Assembly (NCBI GenBank): GCA_009763385.1
Contig: CM019831.1
Location: forward strand, 78,000,706 to 78,064,705
Direction: 5' to 3'
Length of the DNA: 64,000 bases
From: Coix lacryma-jobi var. lacryma-jobi
Taxonomy: Eukaryota; Streptophyta; Magnoliopsida; Poales; Poaceae
Shown piece after piece: positions 1 to 10,641 of the stretch. Below the pieces are notes generated by a model. It searched no databases and had not been told where the DNA came from. It was given only the letters and a program-made list of their open reading frames with translations. Every line of letters begins with the position of its first letter. Positions within the stretch are counted from its first letter, which is position 1. A program made the translations under genes and the position numbers.

Positions 1-523
1 CGAAGACTCAAACAACCAGTGAGTTCACGACCTACAAATAGGTGGATACCCTAGGAGATGTCCTAGAGGTACAGTGGAACTACCGAAGAACCCCCAAAGT
101 GGAGCACCAAAGCAACGGGGCAAAACTGCACAAGCAAGCTCCTAGAACAATCGAACTTCCTATAACGGAACACCCCACTCCTATGGAGAAGAGGAAAGTG
201 TTCGACCAAAACTACTTAGACCAACTAGTGGAAAAATCACCTTGAAAAGATCCTTATGAAGTTAGGAAACTAACACAACAGACGGATCTCAAATCGGAGC
301 TCGAACGCAAAAGATACGGCCGCTAGAACAAACAAAACTCCGAAAGCGGAACACTTAACTCCTATGGAGAAGAAGGAAGTGTCCGACCAAAAATACCTTA
401 ACCAATGGTGGCAAAAGTAGTTTGGAATGATCCTTAAGAAGTTAGGAAACCAACACAACAAACGGATCACAAATCAGAGCTCGTATGCAAAAGATACGGA
501 CGAAATCAGCAAAACTGTGCAGT

Positions 524-694
524 CGCGGACTGTCCGCTAGTGAACCGCGGACTGTCCGCTATTGAACCCCGGACAGTCCGGGAATGAGTCCCGGACAGTC
601 CGCCGTTCAAAAATGAAAATGATGACCTCGCTGCCCTGAAACAGCTCCGACCCCCGGACAGTCCGGGGATAAGTCCCGGATAGTCCGGGAATGC
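524..694. repeat. Palindromic CGGACTGTCCG / CCGGACAGTCCGG array in LTR
   Basis: Several short perfect dyads, GCGGACTGTCCGC and CCGGACAGTCCGG, are spaced at roughly 20-30 bases. The right LTR repeats them at 8771-8939. They fall downstream of the TATA-like box, so would be in the transcribed R/U5 leader. Confidence 0.8.
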
Positions 695-1569
695 CCACAA
701 GGGCTAAAAATAGCCCGTATCAAACTCAAATTCGATTGGAACTCAACCAAATCGAACGGGGCTGCAACCAAACTTCTCCCAAGTGTTCTTCTACGTGTTG
801 GGAAGCTAATCCTAGGATATCATCGCTTCAATCCAACTAATCCATGAGAAATCCGAAGAACACTAGAAAAGGGGAAGAACGAAGAACGAACGCGATTTCG
901 ACCCGATCTATGTGCTCGTGAGGTTAGAGGGGAAATCCTTTGGTGGAAAGAAGGAGCTCACGGCATAGAACAATTTGATTCAAACGGAATCGCAAATCGT
1001 CGCTCGAAGAGGGAGAACGAGGCAAATCTCCGAGAAGGGAAAAACGAAAACGCGAAGAACAAAAACGTGATTCGATCCAAATTGCAGCCAACAAAGAGGA
1101 GGAGCGAAATTGATCCTTGGATTGCTACTAGATGAAGAATTGTGTAGCACTCTGTGTCGGGTTACAAGCCACTCCTTGCAACATAAAGCGTGGATGGCAA
1201 AAAGCTCAAGAACAAGAGCCACTCCTCTCTCTAACCCTAGCCTCCTCTCAAATGAACAAAATGAGAGTGACACTTCCCCAAGGATGCGGCTGCCCTAGCA
1301 GCTCCCTTCATATATATAGGCGCACGTCCGAAGACCAAAATGCCCTTACATTAAGCACTCAACCCAAATACCCCCAGGGGTAAAACCGTCCAGACTTGAC
1401 AGTTTCGATCCGACGGCCACGCCCGCACATCCGGTAGCTTTGCCTCGATGTGACCTCCCTGATGCCGCCACCTGCCGTCACGTTGACCACCGCGCCTTCC
1501 TCGTGGATAGCTTCGCCACCGCGCCAGCCTCTCCACGCCGCCACGCGTCGACCGTCCTTTCGGACCAAC

Positions 1570-1774
1570 CCCCGGTTTTGAGGCCCAAACCGGGAAACCG
1601 TCCACCCCGAGTTTTGAGGCCCAAACTCGGAAACCCGCACACCCAGGTTTTGAGGCCCAAACCTGGAAACCGTCCTCGCCGAGTTTTGAGGCCCAAACTC
1701 AGAAACCGGCCACCCCGAGTTTTGAGGCCCAAACTCAGAAACCACCGATGGTAGCTTTTTGAGGCTCAGCTACC
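1570..1774. repeat. U3 hairpin array (six units, about 36-base period)
   Basis: Each unit is a stem-loop of the form CCGGTTT-TGAGGCCC-AAACCGG. The stem varies between units (CCGGTTT, CGAGTTT, CAGGTTT) and the opposite arm mostly changes with it, while the TGAGGCCC loop stays fixed. The last unit has a different stem, GGTAGCT/AGCTACC, around a TTTTGAGGCTC loop. The second LTR has the same array at 9817-10022. Confidence 0.85.
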
Positions 1775-2393
1775 GAACCCGCACCGTAGACGGGATGTGG
1801 TTCGCACACCCCGACCACCGGCACCGATGCCGATGCATGTCCAGCCTCCATGCCGGGCACAACACCTTCGCCTTCCTTCTTGACTTAGCCGATGGCACTT
1901 GCGCCGCACGCAAGCCTGTGTCCGACCTCCCGCCAAGTGACATGACTCCAGCATCTTCCTCCCGACTCGGCCGATGCACGGCACATCCCCAGGTGCCCTC
2001 GCTCGCCGATGCCACGTGCCAGCTACCACAGCTGGTCCTCTGGCCCTCTAGTCCATCAGTCCAAGCCTCACGTCCGCCCTTCATCGCTCTGGGTTCATCG
2101 GCATGGCACGTCCGCCGCACGGCACGCCCATCCTTCACCGCTCCCGATCCGTCGACACGGCACGTCTCTACTTGACCTTCACCTCGCCACAGACCACTGT
2201 ATTCGAGCTCCACACCTGCACATCAACACAGCCAAGAGACACATGTCGCACACGCACACCAACACAGAAACACTACACAACTCACGCCACCGGTTAGTCA
2301 TAAACAATAAGCGCATAGCTAGATATAGACTCAACCGGGTAAAAGCCTCAAACCTTCCTCATCAATGTCAATCATTCATCATATGTGTTCTCA

Positions 2394-2409
2394 ATCTCCC
2401 CCTTGATGA
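2394..2409 (-). other. Polypurine tract of element I
   Basis: On the minus strand, TTCATCAAGGGGGAGAT lies directly against the inner end of the 3' LTR. The same tract abuts the element III LTR at 36389-36404. Confidence 0.85.
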
Positions 2410-4948
2410 ATGCATTGACTATCAATAAAACCAAAAAGGAAGGGTTTGAAAGCAAGCCTCATCCAAGTGCCCAAAAGCCAAACAAAAGCGAACACAAGGC
2501 TACTTGAGATGAGGAAGGGTCATGAAAACTCCAAATAAAAGCTCTCGGTCTCGACAGAAACGGGAAAAGCGGGCAAAGCCTCCACACAACCGAAGAGTCA
2601 AGAGAAACAATAGTTTCATGAAATCCCAAAAGGTACTCGAAAACCAATCTCAAATAAATTTTCAAACAATCATCACAAAAGAGAAACCAAGGTACTTATC
2701 CACTTGGTTTTGTGTCAATTTCTCCCCCTTTTTCTCTCTCTTTCTCTTTACCCCCCTTGATGATTGAATTGACAAAAGCTAGGCACAAGAGATGGTTTGA
2801 GATACCATAACCGAAAATCTCATTCAAGTGATCAAAAGCCATCGAAGAGCAAAGAGCAAAATCACTTGTCATGAGACATAACTTGGTCCCAAGGACATGG
2901 GAACGGCTCAACGCAACCAAGTAAGGGATCGGAGCAACAACTCAACAATGAGCAAAACTCGATCACATAGAGCAAAAGACTTGGTTCCCAAAGACATGGG
3001 CAACGGCTCGACGCAACCAAGTCAGAAATGAGCTAGTCCTCAAGAAGAGGCAGAAGAGGCTCAACACCACTAGCTCAAGACTCCATACCAATTGAGGCTG
3101 AATCAACGCATAAGAATGCAAAACTGATCACAAACAACCAAGAATTGGTGAAAACAGCTAGTCCCTCAAGACAGAGGCACATAGGCTCGACGCAACTAGC
3201 TGAAGGGTCCATACCAATCGAAAATACCAAGCAAAAACTGCTAGTCCCTCTAGACAGAGGCAAAAACGGCTCAACACGACTAGCAGGCTCGATACCGACT
3301 GAGAAAAACCACAAGAGAAGCTCAATCACTAAATAGAGCTCAAACACTCGGAGCATGTGGAGAAGCAGCAAGACAAAAGCGACTCCCCCTAAAAGCAAGC
3401 TTATATACAAAAGCTATGCAACAAAGCTCATGACACCAATTGCATTCCATACCAAAAGATGGATACCAATTGAAACACAGAAAAGAGCTATACCGAGTGA
3501 AGAAGGACATAAAAGAGAACTAAACTCCCCCTAGCTCAAAGATCTCCCCAAAAATACATGACTCTCCCCTTTGTGCCAACACTCAAGCTCCCCCTTGCAA
3601 ACAGCTTCTCCCTCTTGACAAAAGGGAACATGCTGAGGGGTTTTGACATTTTTCACAAAGTTGACACAAACACAAGACAAGTCAACAACCAAAAGCATAT
3701 GGGGGCAATGAAAAGCATTGAAAGTGACCACAAAGAGTATCGGAGCTGGGGGTCTGTACACTAAGCTAAAAATGCATGATATGCACAATGCAACAACTTC
3801 AAGTGTATAGCAATCAGAATGAAAAGATGCTCAAAAGGGTGCTGCCCTGATAGTGTAGCAATCAATACAAATGCTAGCAAAGGCTCAAACTGATCAAATG
3901 AATACGAAATATGAACAAGTGAGCATATGAGCAGTTTTAAGCCATTTGAAAAGGAGTCCACCACTAAAATAGCACTTAGCATGAATAGACAGGAAATCAA
4001 CCAAGTGCTAACTCAAGTATACAAGGTGAACTACCCCTAGCAAAGTTCAATCATCATGCAATAGAGTGAAGCATAGACTTGTGTTATTTTCAATATTTTA
4101 TCAGAGATTGCAGCGGTATTAACACAAGTTCATATTAAAGCATGTGATTGCGAGAGGTTGAAAGCATGGTCATTGCCTAACTTTTCAACCGGGCTAAGCC
4201 TATGCAACAAAAGCAATCGGAAGCTTAAAGCACCGGTTTCGGTCTTACACTACACGGCTCAAGTTTAACTCAATTGTGCAATGAGAATAGTCTCGATACC
4301 GTGAGGTGCTGACACATGCAATCCCATCTCGATCTTTTCATTTCACTTAGACTTGGATCAAATTTTAAGCACAAGGTAAATATGAACAATCCAAGCAAGT
4401 GAATGACTTAGTGCAAGAGACATAGCAACCTAGCATACAAAAGATAGCACCAGTGATCTCAACACATCCTACCCATGCTAGTTATCAATCTCAATGGTGA
4501 ACAAATTAAAGGTTTCATAGTCGATTAGTCAAGTTCACCATTTGCAAAAATAGCTCAACTCATAACATGTATCAAGTGATCAAAAGGAGCCTAAGCTACA
4601 AGCATCATAATGAATAAACAGGGCATACCAAAAAGAGCATAATCTCATTCTCATTGCTCTAAACATGAAGCTCTAAAATGCACTGAAATACATGATGAAA
4701 TGCATGCAAAAGCTAGTCTATCAAAGACAAAGAAAAACTAGCCTAAAAAGGAAAACCCAAAACAAAAGGGTATCGGAGAAGTCCAACTAAGATACAACAA
4801 GCAAAATGCTTCCCCAACTAAAAGGGAAACACACACCAAACTCACAAATAAAGAGCTAAGAAACGCTCAAGCGACAGTCAGCAGAATCCACATCGAACAA
4901 ACCACACAACAACAAGAGGTCAAGGAAGAAGAGTACCAAAACCCAAAC
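2410..4948 (-). other. Non-coding 3' region of element I
   Basis: No credible gene. The stretch corresponds to 36405-37885 of element III, between the end of pol and the polypurine tract, and holds the stem-loop repeats at 2881-3284. Sequence near 4800-4830 still resembles the end of pol and its flank in element III (around 37880-37915). I see nothing recognisable in 3300-4790. Confidence 0.7.
2881..3284. repeat. Five stem-loop repeats with conserved AAGACA-type loop (3' UTR)
   Basis: Units at 2881-2922, 2978-3023, 3031-3075, 3157-3201 and 3240-3284 share one plan: outer arm, inner stem, loop AAGACA or close variant, inner stem, a conserved GGCTCGACGCA-like stretch, outer arm. The outer pair is ACTTGGT/ACCAAGT in two units and GCTAGT/ACTAGC in three; the inner pair is CCCA/TGGG or CCTC/GAGG to match. 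Element III has three more units at 36535-36704. Confidence 0.75.
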
Positions 4949-5278
4949 TCATAAGTGGGTCGGAGGTACCTCATGAAGCGCATGACCGCTTGCTGGTGTC
5001 ATACCCGAGGGGACGCCTGAATCTGCTGAACTTCGGGGTGCCTGCCTCGCCGAAGTCGTCTCCCCCTCGCCTGATGCTGTCGCTCCCACAGGTGCAGCTA
5101 GTGCTCGCTGGAGAACTGCTCGAACGGAACCCCAAGTCGTGGAAGAAGTGGGATCGGGTCCGTGAGCCGAAATGCTCTCTACAGGCTCCTGTTCTCCTGC
5201 ACACTCAAAGGCAGAAGAAAACACAAGGCATTGTCTTGTCCAGTGTGACCCCAAGGTCTCCACAAAATGGTTAGTCAC
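4949..5278 (-). pseudogene. pol remnant: integrase-RT linker fused to distal RT/RNase H tract
   Basis: On the minus strand the first part (about 5278 down to 5010) resembles the low-complexity linker that precedes reverse transcriptase in element III, including a GEGETTSARQAPR stretch comparable with GEATSAWEAPR there. It then runs into sequence at 4960-5000 matching the element III tract that encodes QAVKRIMRYL, beyond the YVDD region. The reverse transcriptase between them is missing, as are protease and integrase upstream. This is an internal deletion scar, not a working gene. The similarity is partial and judged by eye. Confidence 0.6.
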
Positions 5279-5992
5279 ATAAAAGCATAAGGTGAACTCT
5301 CAACAAAAAGAGGTCTACCTATGAATGATATCACAAGGAGATTTGAATTCAATCTAGACATGACTACCATGCAACAGGATAAAGCACTGTATAGCAAAAA
5401 TGCAGCCTAAAGATATGATCAACCCAAACATAGCCTAAGCCTCAACACATGCTACAATGCAAGAAAATGATAATAATAGATCCGAAAGCATGTAACATGA
5501 TAAAATTGTGGAAAGGCTAGTGCTCAAACTAATCATATCAACAGGATACATGTAGCTAACCAAAAGTAGCACCTGAAAAGTGATACCTAATGAACATCAT
5601 ACCACTAAAGCTCATGGAGAAGTATGATAAAACATGGCACAATGTTCATGAGGATCACCAACTAGCATGAAAAGTGGCTCCTCCACAAAAGCTATACACA
5701 AAGCTAGCATGACATATGATATACAGGGTAGCACATGCTGGACTAGAACAAAACATGATACAAGAGAAAATGTACATGCAAGAACTATACAAGTGAGCAC
5801 ATGAAAGTCCATCTCATACCACAAGAAATAGAACATGGATGTTCAAGGCATGTGTATGTAAGAAAGCTCACCGAGTAGCAAAAGCCTCTTTGTAGGCAAA
5901 TCTAAGCGGGGTGTAGAGAACCATCAACTCTTGATCACATCTAAAAGATCAAGCTCCATCAGGCGCATGTTCTCCACCCCGCGTCCTCATAT
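5279..5992 (-). other. Non-coding spacer after gag of element I
   Basis: No ORF of note. Its reverse complement matches the 3' part of element 0 (17105-17551 continuing at 57704-57872), which identifies element 0 as the same family and lets the insertion point of element IV be read to the base. Confidence 0.75.
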
Positions 5993-8032
5993 CTACACAC
6001 AAGAGGACAAAGCAGCCCGAGTCTTGGATCCCGAAGGGTTAGCAAGTATGTACTTGGGAACCCAAGACTTGGTCACAGATCTCAACTTATCTTGTGGGTT
6101 AGCATGACGCAAATGTTGGTTCAAATGCAATTGTGAAACACCCTTGGAAGCATTCCTCAAAAGGGCAACTCGAGGAGAAGAACGAGTCGTACCACGGGAA
6201 AAGAGGCAAACATCTTCCAAGGTTTTTGTAGAAGAACCAATAGAAGCATCATGAGAAGCATGACGTGGACCAAGAGAAGAAGCACTAGAGGCATGTCCAC
6301 GATCATGACCTAATCCACTAGAAAAGGAGTCATAAAACCCATCAACAAAGAGGGGCTTCTTACTAGGAACACAAGCGTTCATGCCATGAGAAGGGCTATG
6401 AACCACCATCTTCCTAGAAGAGCGAGCTTGGCGCAAACGTTTGGCACGCCGATAGCAAAAGCTTTCTTGATGCCCATCTTTCTCACAAAAAGAGCAATGG
6501 TACAAAGGCCTACTGGAAGGCACACCATTCTCCGACAAGTGAGAAGTCCCTTGGGACTTAGAACAAGAAGCATCAACAACCAACTTGGTGCCAATACTAG
6601 GAGCACACGTGCCATGGGAAAGGCTACGCAGCTTCCTAAAAGCCTTAGCTCGAATACGTCGCTCGTGTTTGACACGGCGGAAACAAAAATTGAATGAGTG
6701 TCCATCCTTCTTGCAAAAGGTGCAATGGAAAACCGGATTGGGAGCACGAGCCCCAAAAATATGAGAAGCACCCTTGTCAAGAGAAGTCCCTTGGACATCA
6801 TTCGAAGAGACAACAAGGTTGGGAGTAGCTATGAAAGAGCTATCCAAAACCTTGACACTAATGCTATCATCAAAAGACTCACGCGCAGCACAAGAACTCA
6901 ACTCCGGTTCCAAAGATGCAAACTTGGAAATATCAACATCGGAGTTGCAAGAATTGCGTGAATCAAAAGACTTAGCACAAAGACTCTTGCATCTTTTGGC
7001 TAAAACCTCATTTTCAAACATGAGGCGATCACAAGTACCACAAGGAGTGTTTTTCAAATTTTCCATCTCCTCCCTAATGCACTCGGCATATGTGGTACGC
7101 AAGAGCTCATTTTCTTTTTCCAGGTTGGCACTCATATCATTGTGCTCAACCAACTTGGCGCTCATATCATCGCGCAAAGCTTTCAAAACCAAAACTTCTT
7201 TTTCTTAATCAGTGCAAGATGTGCAAATGAAATCGGTGGAAGAAACATCACCATTCACATAAAGCAAAGAATCATGAATATCACTAGAAGCATGGCAAGC
7301 ATCTTTATTCAAAGAGCACAAGCTACAAGGCCTAGAATTTATTTCAACAATTTCAGCCCTAGCATGCTCAAGTTCATCTACACATGTGATGTGAGTCAGT
7401 CTTAGTTCATCAATTTCAGTACACAAAGACTCACAATAAACACATGGTAACAAAGCATCTGACTTTAGCAAGGCTACTTCAGTTTTAGCACAATCAAGGT
7501 CCTTGCTTAGGTCAGTGCAAACTAAACATGGTTTGGAAGCATTAGATATCAACATTTCATTTTCAGATTTTAAGCTAGCAAGGGAAAAGCTTAGCTCATC
7601 ATTCTTCCTAACCATGTCACTACAAGAGGTGCAAGGTAATGACGCACTAGACTTCCAATGAGAAAGACCACATCTCAACCTAGCAATAGAGCATTTCAAC
7701 TTCTTGATCTTTCTATGCAAGGTATCACAAAGCTCATCATATCTACTGTTGTCATCCCGACAAGCATTAAATTGTAGAGACATAATCCCAAGACAAGCAT
7801 AAAGTGTACCTTTCTTGGCCTTGCCAAGTTCACGTATACGATCCTCCGTCGAATGCTCATCATCTCCTAGAAAGTCCAGCAAAGCGTCCACCTCACGTTC
7901 TGCCTCCAGAGCCTCACTCCTCCTTCTCGCAATGTCATCCTCGATCACATGTCCATTATTCGAACATGAGGACAAGGACATGCAAGAAGAGGAACTTGGT
8001 GCCATTTCACAAAGCACCGTTAGTGTTAGCAA
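5993..8032 (-). pseudogene. Gag-like protein of element I with CxxC/coiled-coil repeats and two zinc knuckles
   Basis: One frame of about 675 codons runs from 8032 to 5993, with a single in-frame TAA at 7205-7207. The start could be Met at 8032 or the Met at about 8005 that opens MAPSSSS. The N-terminal two thirds alternates heptad-rich segments with CxxC pairs (CTSC, CLVC, CVYC, CSLC, CTSC, CGTC). The C-terminal part has two CX2CX4HX4C zinc knuckles, CTFCKKDGHSFNFC and CSFCEKDGHQESFC, each followed by a basic stretch. Zinc knuckles are typical of Gag nucleocapsid domains; the CxxC/coil part has a counterpart in the gag of elements II and III, so I call it a divergent Gag. No protease or polymerase follows. 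A function for the CxxC modules is not known to me. Confidence 0.75.
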
Positions 8033-8135
8033 GACAAAAGCTCAACACCTTGGCAAACTACGTAGGAAGCAAAACGCTCTCAAAAGGTCGCCTTCGCGGA
8101 TCCGGAACCGGTTAAGGTAGAGAGATCCTTAACTG

Positions 8136-8147
8136 GCTCTAATACCA
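8136..8147 (-). other. Primer binding site of element I
   Basis: Minus strand TGGTATTAGAGC is one base from the initiator-Met site TGGTATCAGAGC used by many plant retrotransposons, and sits directly inside the 5' LTR. Confidence 0.8.
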
Positions 8148-8148
8148 A

Positions 8149-10641
8149 TGGAAGGACCGAATTGGCGACCAGAGAGGGGGGGGTGAATGGGAGCCTCAAA
8201 TTTCTTCTCGAGAAATGATGGCCCTTGTCCCAGAAAATCACCCCAAAAGCGAAGACTCAAACAACCGGTGAGTTCATGGCCTACGAATAGGTGGATACGC
8301 TAGGAGATGTCCTAGAGGTACAGTGGAACTACCAAAGAACCCCCAAAACGGAGCACCAAAGCAACAGGGCAAAACTGCACAAGCAAGCTCCTAGAACAAT
8401 CGAACTTCCGATAACGGAACACCCCACTCCTATGGAGAAGAGGAAAGTGTTCGACCAAAACTACTTAGGCCAACTAGTGGAAAAAGCACCTTGGAAATAT
8501 CCTTATGAAGTTAGGAAACTAACACAACAGACGGATCTCAAATCGGAGCTCGAACGCAAAAGATACGGCCGCTAGAACAAACGAAACTCCGAAAGCGGAA
8601 CACTTAACTCCTATGGAGAAGAAGGAAGTGTCCGACCAAAAATACCTTAACCAATGGTGGAAAAATTACTTTGGAATGATCCTTAAGAAGTTAGGAAACC
8701 AACGCAACAAACGGATCACAAATCGGAGCTCGTATGCAAAAGATACGGACGAAATCAGCAAAACTGTGCAGTCGTGGACTGTCCGCTAGTGAACCGCGGA
8801 CTGTCCGCTATTGAACCCCGGACAGTCCGGGAATGAGTCCCGGACAGTCTGCCGTTCAAAAATGAAAACGATGACCTCGCTGCCCTGAAACAGCTCTGAC
8901 CCCCGGACAGTCCGGGGATAAGTCCCGGATAGTCCGGGAATGCCCAGAAAGGCTAAAAACAGCACGTATCAAACTCAAATTCGATTGGAACTCAACCAAA
9001 TCGAACGGGGCTGCAACCAAACTTCTCCCAAGTGTTCTTCTACGTGTTGGGAAGCTAATCCTAGGATATCATTGCTTCCATCCAACTAATCCATGAGAAA
9101 TCCGAAGAACACTAGAAAAGGGGAAGAACGAAGAACGAACGCGATTTCGACCCGATCTTTGTGCTCGTGAGGTTAGAGGGGAAATCCTTCGGTCGAAAGA
9201 AGGAGCTCACGACATAGAACAATTTGATTCAAACGGAATCGCAAATCGTCGCTCGAAGAGGGAGAACGAGGCAAATCTCCGAGAAGGGAAAAACGAAAAC
9301 GCGAAGAACAAAAACGTGATTCGATCCAAATTGCAGCCAACAAAGAGGAGGAGCGAAATTGATCCTTGGATTGCTACTAGATGAAGAATTGTGTAGCACT
9401 CTGTGTCGGGTTACAAGCCACTCCTCGCAACATAAAGCGTGGATGGCAAAAAGCTCAAGAACAAGAGCCACTCCTCTCTCTAACCCTAGCCTCCTCTCAA
9501 ATGAACAAAATGAGAGTGACACTTCCCCAAGGATGCGGCTGCCCTAGCAGCCCCCTTCATATATATAGGCGCACATCCGAAGACCAAAATGCCCTTACAT
9601 TAAGCACTCAACCCAAATACCCCCAGGGGTAAAATCGTCCAGACTTGATAGTTTCGATTCGACGGCCACGCCCGCACATCCGGTAGCTTCGCCTCGACGC
9701 GACCTCCCTGATGCCGCCACGTGCCATCACGTCGACCACCGCGCCTTCCTCGTGGATAGCTTCGCCACCGCGCCAGCCTTCCACGCCGCCACGCGTCGAC
9801 CGTCCTTTCGGACCAACCCCCGGTTTTGAGGCCCAAACCGGGAAACCGTCCACCCCGAGTTTTGAGGCCCAAACTCGGAAACCCGCACGCCCAGGTTTTG
9901 AGGCCCAAACCTGGAAACCGTCCTCGCCGAGTTTTGAGGCCCAAACTCGGAAACCGGCCACCCCAAGTTTTGAGGCCCAAACTCGGAAACCACCGATGGT
10001 AGCTTTTTGAGGCTCAGCTACCGATCCCGCACCGTAGACGGGATGTGGTTCGCACACACCGACCACCGTCACCGATGCCGATGCATGTCCAGCCTCCACG
10101 CCGGGCACAATGCCTTCGCCTTCCTTCTTGACTTGGCCGACGGCACTTGTGCCGCACGCAAGCCCGTGTCCGACCTCCCGCCAAGTGACACGACTCCAGC
10201 ATCTTCCTCGCGACTCGGCCGATGCACCGCACATCCCCATGTGCTCTCGCTCGCCGATGCCACGTGCCAGCTACCACAGCTGGTCCTCTGGCCCTCTGGT
10301 CCATCAGTCCAAGCCTCACGTCCGCCCTTCATCGCTCTGGGTACATCAGCATGGCACGTCCGCCGCACGGCACGCCCATCCTTCACCGCTCCCAATCCGT
10401 CGGCACGACACATCTCTACTTGACCTTCACCTCGCCAGAGACCACTGTATCCGAGCTCCACACTTGCACATCAACACAGCCAAGAGACACATGTCGCACA
10501 CGCACACTAACACAGAAACACTACACAACTCACGCCACCGGTTAGTCATAAACAATAAGCGCATAGCTAGATATAGACTCAACCGGGTAAAAGCCTCAAA
10601 CCTTCCTCATCAATGTCAATCATTCATCATATGTATTCTCA
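8149..10641 (-). repeat. 5' LTR of element I
   Basis: Complete LTR of 2,493 bp, TGGAAGGACC to TATTCTCA as written on the plus strand. Collinear with 1-2393, with scattered substitutions. It has the palindrome array at 8771-8939, a TATA-like run near 9560, and the hairpin array at 9817-10022. The right edge joins element II coding sequence without a gap. Confidence 0.9.

Larger units (their letters stand above)
1..2393 (-). repeat. 3' LTR of element I (partial)
   Basis: Position 1 aligns with 8250 of the right LTR, and the two copies run collinear to the shared end TTCTCA at 2393, with a net length difference of one base. Transcription would run leftward. A TATA-like run lies at 1310-1321 (minus strand CTATATATA). 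The hairpin array at 1570-1774 is upstream of it (U3) and the palindrome array at 524-694 is downstream (R/U5). Open frames seen here are products of repeat structure, not genes. Confidence 0.9.
1..10641 (-). mobile_element. Element I: non-autonomous SIRE/Maximus-like LTR retrotransposon, truncated by window start
   Basis: Two near-identical LTRs (1-2393, lacking about its first 100 bases, and 8149-10641) flank a 5.75 kb interior read on the minus strand. A Met-tRNA-type primer site lies beside the right LTR and a polypurine tract beside the left one. The interior has a gag-like ORF and a small pol remnant; there is no protease, integrase or complete reverse transcriptase. It is inserted in the integrase of element II: the coding sequence of II stops at 10642 just after the DNG motif. 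The expected 5-bp duplication (GGAAC at 10642-10646) cannot be confirmed because the left end is outside. LTR termini, primer site, polypurine tract and 3' repeats match those of elements II and III, which suggests mobilisation in trans by them. Confidence 0.85.

Noticed and set aside
524..694. CRISPR-like appearance of regularly spaced short palindromes
   Set aside because: The window is a plant nuclear LTR; the repeats are short and have no constant spacer length, and no cas genes occur.
1359..1754. Open frames on both strands with repeated peptides of the FEAQTRKP or GLKTRGG type
   Set aside because: They are the tandem hairpin units of the LTR read in different frames; the same happens in all six LTRs at the array positions.
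4021..4800. Possible unrelated insertion in the 3' region of element I
   Set aside because: Phrases are shared in order with 37140-37880 of element III (for example the GAGAGGTTGAA and AGCTCAACTCATA stretches), so it is ordinary 3' region.
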